A stretch of 64,000 bases of DNA, from assembly GCA_002778095.1 (NCBI GenBank), contig PCDL01000022.1:1674001-1738000 (forward strand), written 5' to 3'. Below, piece after piece: positions 57,380 to 64,000 of this stretch (positions within the stretch are counted from its first letter, which is position 1; each line of letters opens with the position of its first letter). The position numbers were made by a program, and so were the translations under genes. This DNA is from Fragosphaeria purpurea (lineage: Eukaryota > Ascomycota > Sordariomycetes > Ophiostomatales > Ophiostomataceae). The notes beneath the pieces are model-generated. The model saw only the letters and a list, made by a program, of their open reading frames with translations. It made no database searches and was not told the DNA's origin.

Positions 57380-58701
57380 CTATGGAGTCGGAGAAATAGA
57401 CGCAAACTGAATATCTCTTACCTGAGAGAGAATCTCGTGGCCAGCCAGGAGCTGAATGCCGCGTGCGAATACGGATGGCAAGGGATGCTTCAATAGACGG
57501 CTTGGACGGTGACAGTATCACATCCAAGGTGTCCCTTTGTCTACGAAATACCCGAAAAAGAACAATGGGACAGATGGAGAGGAGCAGTAAGACGGGGGCA
57601 AAGTGCGGTGGCAGTTACCGCCACGGGTACAACATAACTTAATTTCAAGAATAATAACACCAAAACGTCTCTTCCTAGTCATATACACTGTTGACATTGT
57701 ATAAAAAGGAGAAATATGCATAAAGTAATAACTCTCATCTTACATTATTTGCGTGGTGCATACTGACGCTCTTGTAGCTTCGGGGGAAAGGGGCACGAAA
57801 GGAAAAGGGGGAGTAAATAAGGGGCAGAGAGTATTTCCGGTTTGGGAAGTCCTTTTTAGTGCATAAGCCCCCAGCGAGACTACCAGAAATGTCGTCCGCG
57901 CACAATTGAATTTTCGGAAAACTGCATAACGGCACCTTCAAATGGATTGATACCAGTTGAAGAGCAAAGAAGAATGTGTGCAGAATTTAATTTAACACTA
58001 GATTCATATATACGTCTGTCTATCAATGTTGGAAGATGGTAGCTCTGAATTGTCGACTGTTGTCCTGTCGAATAAGATGACCTTTCGCGGTTACAGGCTC
58101 CGCTTCTTTCACATCTGAGAATATGGTGCAGTGCGAAAATAACAATCGCAACATCCGTCACGATGTTAATACGGCAGTGCAAACTTGAAAGATTAGATCA
58201 AGCAGTTAGCTTCAACGGACTTCCTCTAAAGTGAATTGCACCGTTCAACGACATGAAGTCACGGCAAACACCCGGAACGTGGCGCATGCAACTTATCCTG
58301 CGTGAGGATCTACAACACATGCAATTGAATGTTCCGGAGCGAGTCAAGGCTTGTAAAAACTTAACAAGGTTCTCATCACATTCACAAGAGTCCTATTCTC
58401 CTAGGATTGTTTTTATATGTCCACAATGGCGACATCGTGGACGTGGACGGCGCGGTGAGGACGAACCAAATTTACGGTTTGAAAAGTGGACAAGTAAATG
58501 TAAAGAGACGGTCTAGTTTATTTGAAACCAGATGGACAAATTACACAACGTAACATTTCTCTGGTTTAAGAAAAAATAAATAAAAATCAAGAAATTGACG
58601 GCCTCGTTGTTCTTTGGGGCTTACCATTCCGTACATTCGATGTTCGTACTACCCTCTTTCCGATCTCCATTGCTCCCTTTTTCTTTTCGTTCTATTTGTA
58701 C

Positions 58702-58732
<31 letters not shown>

Positions 58733-58792
58733 TTCCATTTTCTCTTTTTGTTTTTGGTAGATTCTGTGTCCACCTCCCAAGCTCGTTGCTGG
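57380..58792. other. AT-rich interval, no gene
   Basis: No supported gene. AT-rich, with a (TTTTTA)n array at about 58700-58735 close to the stop of the next gene. Confidence 0.5.
58700..58735. repeat. (TTTTTA)n microsatellite
   Basis: Tandem ATTTTT-type units downstream of the substrate-binding-protein gene. Same family of simple repeat as at 15975-16012. Confidence 0.85.
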
Positions 58793-59779
58793 CTACTGCG
58801 CCTTGCGCGCCTCCGCCAGCACGCTCGCGTCGATCAGCGTCGTCAGCGCTGTCCGGTCCAGCGCCGCCCGCCGGTCCGTCCGCGCCACCCAGGCGTCCTC
58901 CGCCGTCAGCACGTCCAGCACCCGGTCCGCGTGCAGATCCCCCGTCCACGTGTGCACCGGCCACACCGCCCGCACCAGGCTCGCGTTGTTCCGCAGACCG
59001 GACACCGCGCCCGCCACCAGCGTGTACACGGCGTCCGTCGGGTGCGCAAACTGCTGCTCGGCCGTGTCGAGCACCCGCAGGAACTCCACAATGGCCGCCC
59101 GCGTCGTCGGGTCCGCCAGCTTCTCGGCCGTGCTGTGCAGGTTGAACACCTCGCTGTACACGGACCCGTTTTGGAAAATGGTCACGGCGTCGGCGCCGCC
59201 CGCGGCCTCGATCACGAGCTGCATCGTCGGCTCCCACATGCCCGCGGCATCGATGGTGCCGTGCGCGAGCATGTACGGCAGGCTGCCGGCGCCGCAGGGC
59301 GCGCTGCTGCAGAAGCCGCCGTTGACGACCGTGTAGTCGCTGGGCGCGAGCCCGCCGGCCTCGCGCAGGAGGTGCTCGACAAAGTACGCGGCCGAGGTGC
59401 CCGGGATGGTGCCGACGCGCTTGCCCTTGAGGTCGGCCAGCGTGGTGATGGACTTTTTGGCGACGAGGCGGTAGGCGACCTCGGCGACGGTGTAGATGAT
59501 GCGGAGGTTCTTGTGCGTGGCGAACTGGCGGAGGGCCTGGGTCTCGGCGTTGGAGGCGAGGTCGATGCTGGTGTCGCTCACGATGGAGGCGACGCCGCCG
59601 TTGACAATGGTGGCCAGAGGGGTACCACTGCTGCTGCCGTTGGCGGCCGCGTGCTGGATGGCCCACAGCTCGGGGGTGTACTCGATGACGGAGAGGGCAC
59701 TGGCGATCCGGAGTGTGGCCGCAGCCGGCACGGCAGGACCGGTAGCGGCGAGCAATAGCGAGACGGCCGAGGGACGCAT
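58793..59779 (-). CDS. Secreted NMT1/THI5-like substrate-binding protein, 328 aa
   Basis: Intronless gene for a periplasmic-binding-protein fold of the kind that in bacteria feeds ABC importers for taurine, sulfonates, nitrate or thiamine precursors (SsuA/TauA/NMT1 group). The N-terminus (MRPSAVSLLLAATGPAVPAAA) is a signal peptide. The mature protein opens TLRIASALSVIEYTPELWAIQ. The family core is LADLKGKRVGTIPGTSAAYFVEHLLREAGG, then VVNGGF, MLAHGTIDAAGMWEP and VYSEVFNLHSTAEKLADP. There is no membrane anchor and no importer gene nearby; in fungi such proteins are secreted orphans of unknown role. The very GC-rich single exon and bacterial fold suggest an old gain from bacteria, which is inference. 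It lies outside the set of promoters with the TTTGCCG palindrome. Confidence 0.82.
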   Translation of the reverse strand: MRPSAVSLLLAATGPAVPAAATLRIASALSVIEYTPELWAIQHAAANGSSSGTPLATIVNGGVASIVSDTSIDLASNAETQALRQFATHKNLRIIYTVAEVAYRLVAKKSITTLADLKGKRVGTIPGTSAAYFVEHLLREAGGLAPSDYTVVNGGFCSSAPCGAGSLPYMLAHGTIDAAGMWEPTMQLVIEAAGGADAVTIFQNGSVYSEVFNLHSTAEKLADPTTRAAIVEFLRVLDTAEQQFAHPTDAVYTLVAGAVSGLRNNASLVRAVWPVHTWTGDLHADRVLDVLTAEDAWVARTDRRAALDRTALTTLIDASVLAEARKAQ

Positions 59780-60781
59780 GGTTGCTAACGTTTATGTACA
59801 AAGACAGCGGGCGGGCTGTGCGTCGAAAGTGAAGACGAAAAAAACTCCTAATTCTGCCCGGTTGATACGTTCGCGTTGACAGGCGATTCAATCGTTGGCA
59901 CGAGGTCTGAAGCAGAGGGGAACAAGGCCAAACCCCCAGTTCTCGCGATAAACTATCCCGTTCGAGCAGACGTATTCAGGAAATTTCATTCCGAGAGGGC
60001 AAAACAGAAACTGGACAAAAGACAGTCACGTCAACTGGAAAGTCCCATGGCTGATCTGCCGGTCGATGGGCAGCTCGTTTATTCTTACTTTCTCCTCATT
60101 GCCCCCTTTTTCATTTCTTTTACCCCGGAGGACGGCAACCGGGAGCAAGGTCTCCATGAATAATGGATGGGCCTTTATGGAGGACCTGCTTGCAAAAACC
60201 AGAAGGCGATGGTGTTAGAACCCATTTTTAGCCTCCAGGCAATTTTGCCAATACCGGCCAACCAGCGGCAGCTCCTTGGTCGACCCGCAAATGAAGCTTT
60301 TACGCTTATTGTTTCTTTTTCCGGTCTTCTTGCCAGCGTTTCCCCGGCTCAAGTACCCCAGATTTCGCTAATGAATAGAGTTTGCTTGGTTTTAATATCT
60401 CTCTTTTTAACAAATTCATTAGACGTTTCCAAAAATATATCGTAACGGAGAGGTGTTTGCTAAAAAAACAAAATGAGCACCAAACCGGCGTCAAAATCGA
60501 AGGGAGACGATGATGCATCACATGCTCTACAACCAACCAACCAATACGTGCCGCTCTCTCTCATGTCTTTCATCCTCTCTCTCTGTCATGACCGTGCAAA
60601 CAAAAAAAAGAAATATGCGCGCTTTGCAAAAAATGCGTCATCAAGACCCGTAAAGTAACACACCGATGAAAGAAAAATCACCCGTGGTGGAAGCCGACAT
60701 CCCACCACATGATACAACCCAACCCAACACCCCACGACCGCCCCCCCAAAAAACCAATTTTACAGATGTACAGTGCACATA
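59780..60781. other. Intergenic, no supported gene
   Basis: Promoter of the substrate-binding-protein gene and 3' side of the calpain gene. No TTTGCCG palindrome and no coding region. Confidence 0.55.
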
Positions 60782-63700
60782 TCAACCCCAAAGCAAAGTG
60801 TTGTCGACCGTGGCTTTGCTCAATTTTTTATCGACATCTGCGTCAGGCTTGGGTCCCGTGCCCTCCGCGGCTTCAGTGACCACCACGGCAGGGGCCGAGA
60901 CCTGTTCAAACTCTTCGTCGTCCTTCTGCACAATCGTGGAGTAGGGTGCAACATTGTCATCGGGCACCGCTGTCTTCTCCTTGGTGCCATTGTTGTCGAC
61001 CACATTCTTGCCGTCGTTGTCGCCAGCTTCGGATGCCTTGGTGATCTCCGCGTCATCTGACGCCGTCTTGCCATCGTCCTCCTTCGCCGACACATCCACC
61101 GCAGGCTTGTCCTTGTTGTTGTCCACCGGCTCGGCCGCGTCCGTCTTGGCCGCGTCCGTCTTGTCGTCTTTGTCGCTGCTGACCGTGTCTTTCTTTGTCC
61201 GTTGGCCCCCGGCGTTGGCTTGCGCATTGTCCAAGTCCTGCTCGCCCTTCTCGCCCATGCCGCCCTCAGCCAGCCCGCTGCCCTCCATCACGACGCGCAA
61301 CTCCAGGTTCTCGTCCTTGGAATAGACGCGGATACCGACGACGCAGATGGCATTCCAGGGCGTCGGCTCGTTCTCGTCTTCGGTGTCTTCCTCGACCTTG
61401 GCCGCCGCCGCTGTCGCTGCGGCGTTGGCTGCGCGGCTGGCCTTGGTGGACAAGTCGTCGCTTGAGTACCACTCTTCCCAGTCCTCGATCGGGCTGTCCG
61501 ACGACGAATCATCCGCCGACTCCTCGTTCTTCTTCTTCTTGTCTTTTTTGTCTTTGGAGGAGGAGGCCGACGACGACTTGTCCGCCGTCTCGGTGTTCTT
61601 GGCCTTCTCCGCGTCTTTCGGGGATGCACTGTCCGCAGTCTTCTCGGCATCACCCGTACTCGCTGTTATGGTCTCAGGAGTCGTATCGACCGGCAGCGGC
61701 GGCGGTGCGCCGGACACGTCAGAGGTGGACGGAAGAACAACACCGTCTGCGGTTTCCATACCGAGAATGAGTTCCTTCACAGTCTCGGTCTTGGGCGTGC
61801 CCAAAGGCGTGTCGCTCGGTGTGCTTGTGCCTGACGTGGACGCCGAAATCACGTTCAGCTGCAATGCATCGTCGGCAGGGACGGGCGTCGCCGGCTTCGC
61901 AGCATCTGCCCCGTCAGCCGCCTTTGCGGCGACCTGCAAATCAGTGTCTGCTTGCGTACCCTTGTCGTCCGTCTTAGCGGGGGTGGCAGGGGGCTCGGTC
62001 TGCGCCTCCTTGTCCTGGGTGCGCTTGAGCTCCTGGGCAACTTTTTGGCGCTCGGCCGCCTCGGCCTCCTCCGCCTTCTTTTTCTGTTCGGCCTCGGTGG
62101 CGGCAGCCGCCTCCTTCTTCTTGCGCTCTTCTTCGCGGGCCGCCTCTTGCAGCTTCCACTTTGCCGCGTTCTTGGCCTGCTGCCGTTTTTGGATGTCTTT
62201 CAGCAGGTGGCGCTTCGCCCATTCCTTGCGGCGCTCCTGCTTGCGTTCGGTCGAAGCCTTCTGCTGGTCGGTCTTTTTGCGCAGCTTGGCCAACTCGGCG
62301 AAGTGCGCCGCGGCCTTGCTGTGTGCGAGGTCGTAGGCCTGGCCCACCTGCGCGAGCTTCTCGTTTTCCACGCGCTTCTTCAGCTCGCGCTTGACGACGT
62401 CCTCGACGGACAGCGAGCTGGACGACCGCTCGGCCTCGACAGACAGAAAGACGGAGTAGCTGCCGGGCTCCATGAGGGGAAGCTCGACGCTGACGGACCG
62501 GTCCATCAGGTAGTTGCCGTGCGAGCGCACGACGTAGTCTTCGGCGTCCGGTTTGTTCTGCTCGTGCAGACGGAAGCGCAGCCGGAAGTAGTACTGGCCG
62601 ACCAAGCCCTGGAAGTAGCGCGAGTCGAGCTGCGACAAGAGCAGGACGAGCGGCGACGCCTTGGTCAGCTTGATGTGGAACTTTTCGTTGTACGTCGTCT
62701 TCCAGGGCACGTCGACGCCGATCCAGCGCTGGCAGCAGCGCCAGTCGGGCTCGCGGAACAGGCGCGTGCGGTCGATGTGCTCGTATTTGCGGAGAAAGTC
62801 TTCGTACGAGATCCAAAAGGACGAGTCGCTACCAAAGGTGTGACCCACTTCTTCTTTGATCTCGGTCGTCCATTCTTTCGAGCCGTCGGACCACGCACCC
62901 TCCCACGTCCCGGCCTTGATCTTGCCCCAGGGGTTGCGAAGCTTGAGAAGACGGGTGCCGTTCTTCAACACGCGGGCTTCCATGATGTTGTATGCATGAC
63001 CTTCGGTGATGCCGCCGCGGTTGCCGTAACCGCGGTCCATCAGGCCCGTGGTGCAGCCAAACAAAAACTCTTCGTTGACGCGGCTCAGCTCGTTGTCCCA
63101 GAAGCTGTCGATGTCGAAGATGTCTGACATCAGCAGTTCCGTGGTGACGCCGCCGGTCACATCCTCCAGGCCCTCGCCGATCCAGCCGCCCGTCAAGCTG
63201 TTGTAGTCACCGTGCGCTTTCGCATACGCCTTCTCCATCAGCGGCAGCCAAGTCTCATTCTGGTCCTTGTTTTGGGCGAAGAACAACGCCTTCGAGCCGG
63301 TCTGGTAGGTCTTGCGGTACACGCGCTCAATGTCTTCCCGGTCGATTTGCTCGAGGAGGTCGCGCTGGACGCTGGGTGAGTCCCAGCACGGGGATGTGAG
63401 GTAGAGTTTGTCGTCGATAATGGAGTAAATCCACTCGCCGTCTGCGTTTGTTAGGTCCATTACCGGCATGACCAATAAAGAAAAAAAAAGGATAAAACAA
63501 AAAACGATGAGTTCGAGAGAACATACCTCGATAGAAGACAAACCCATAGATGCCAATTTCTAGGGAGAAATGGTTAGCATATGACGAAATGCGTTGACAA
63601 GCACGGGGTTACCGGTACATACTTGTGTCGTACGCCACACAGGCACGCTCCAAGCCACCGGGCACGTTGGCCAGGCCGCTGACGCAAGAAATAAACCAGC

Positions 63701-64000
63701 AGTCACCGAGACAGCCTTGTTTAACGTCGCTGCCGCTGACGTTCTTCATAAAGGTGGGGTTTTCGAAGATCTCGTGGACGCGTTTCACAGCCTTGGGCAC
63801 CGAGGCGCTCGTGCTGGCCATGTTTTTGACGCTGATGTCGAATTTTGTGTGGCCCAAGCTGTTCAAGCAGTGGCCCTTTTGCATTTTCAAATCCCAGTCC
63901 TGGAAAAAAAAAAGAAAAGAAAAGCGTTTGTTAGTCCACGACCGGCGCCAAGCGCAAAACAGAAAACAGAGAAAGGCCTCAGCATGAAAACATACAATGT
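60782..64000 (-). CDS. Calpain-family cysteine protease, 5' end outside the window
   Basis: Calcium-regulated-type intracellular cysteine protease (peptidase family C2). Minus-strand exons visible: 63899-63623, 63559-63527 (33 nt) and 63441-60782; five bases (64000-63996) look like the end of a further upstream exon. All introns are GT-AG and in phase, giving at least 989 residues. Catalytic triad: Cys in QGCLGDCWFISC, His in ITEGHAYNIMEA and Asn in KLRNPWGK. Other family blocks are YGFVFYRDGEWIYSIIDD, SPCWDSPS and TGSKALFFAQ. A C2-like domain follows (about RWIGVDVPWKTTYNEKF onward). After it come a long basic coiled coil (KRQQAKNAAKWKLQEAAREE and similar) and about 400 residues of low complexity, rich in Lys, Asp, Ser, Ala and Thr. 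The catalytic part is conserved, so it is probably active. Confidence 0.92.

Noticed and set aside
58595..59758. 387-residue plus-strand frame opposite the substrate-binding-protein gene
   Set aside because: Arg/Val/Gly-rich shadow; the minus strand encodes a full known fold with a signal peptide.
61347..63127. Plus-strand frames opposite the calpain gene
   Set aside because: Ser/Leu/Val-rich mirror of the Lys/Glu/Ala-rich tail; no independent evidence.

Overview
The window looks like nuclear DNA of a filamentous ascomycete, probably a Sordariomycete. The evidence is short GT-AG introns (about 45-170 nt, often with CTAAC-like branch sites 5-20 nt before the AG), GC-rich exons inside AT-rich, homopolymer-laden intergenic DNA, and fungal families such as Zn2Cys6 activators, OPT transporters, DUF7704, DUF8021-like and LsdA/Rds1-like proteins. 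I cannot fix the genus. Exon joins below come from reading splice sites by eye and checking phase and family similarity. No transcript data or database search was used.

Left part (1-21,900): a gene-poor start, an aldo/keto reductase (2184-3332), a small secreted protein (3568-4427, minus), one tRNA-Glu(CTC) (6836-6906, minus), a 1016-residue protein with a central Zn2Cys6 cluster (8644-11953), a secreted ferritin-like LsdA/Rds1-type protein (12554-13826, minus) and a secreted protein with repeated DUF8021-like units (17903-20044). Large intergenic tracts separate them.

Middle (21,900-40,000): an MFS exporter, a small GFA/CENP-V-type protein and a cytochrome P450 lie close together. A six-exon Zn2Cys6 regulator (27998-30079, minus) is divergent from a seven-exon sugar transporter (31479-33551). 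After these come a small membrane protein, a DUF7704 membrane protein and a five-exon OPT oligopeptide transporter (36587-39727, minus).

Right part (42,900-64,000): a flavin monooxygenase is followed by a compact block of cupin, fumarylacetoacetase-family hydrolase, MFS transporter, metal-dependent amidohydrolase and Zn2Cys6 activator (44933-54834). Both divergent promoters in this block, and the cupin promoter, carry copies of TTTGCCG(A/G), arranged as perfect palindromes in the two divergent promoters. I read this block as a catabolic or detoxification cluster under one local activator. It is the best candidate here for an undescribed system. Beyond it lie an AT-rich zone with a frameshifted F-box gene, a secreted NMT1/THI5-like substrate-binding protein, and a calpain protease that runs off the right edge.
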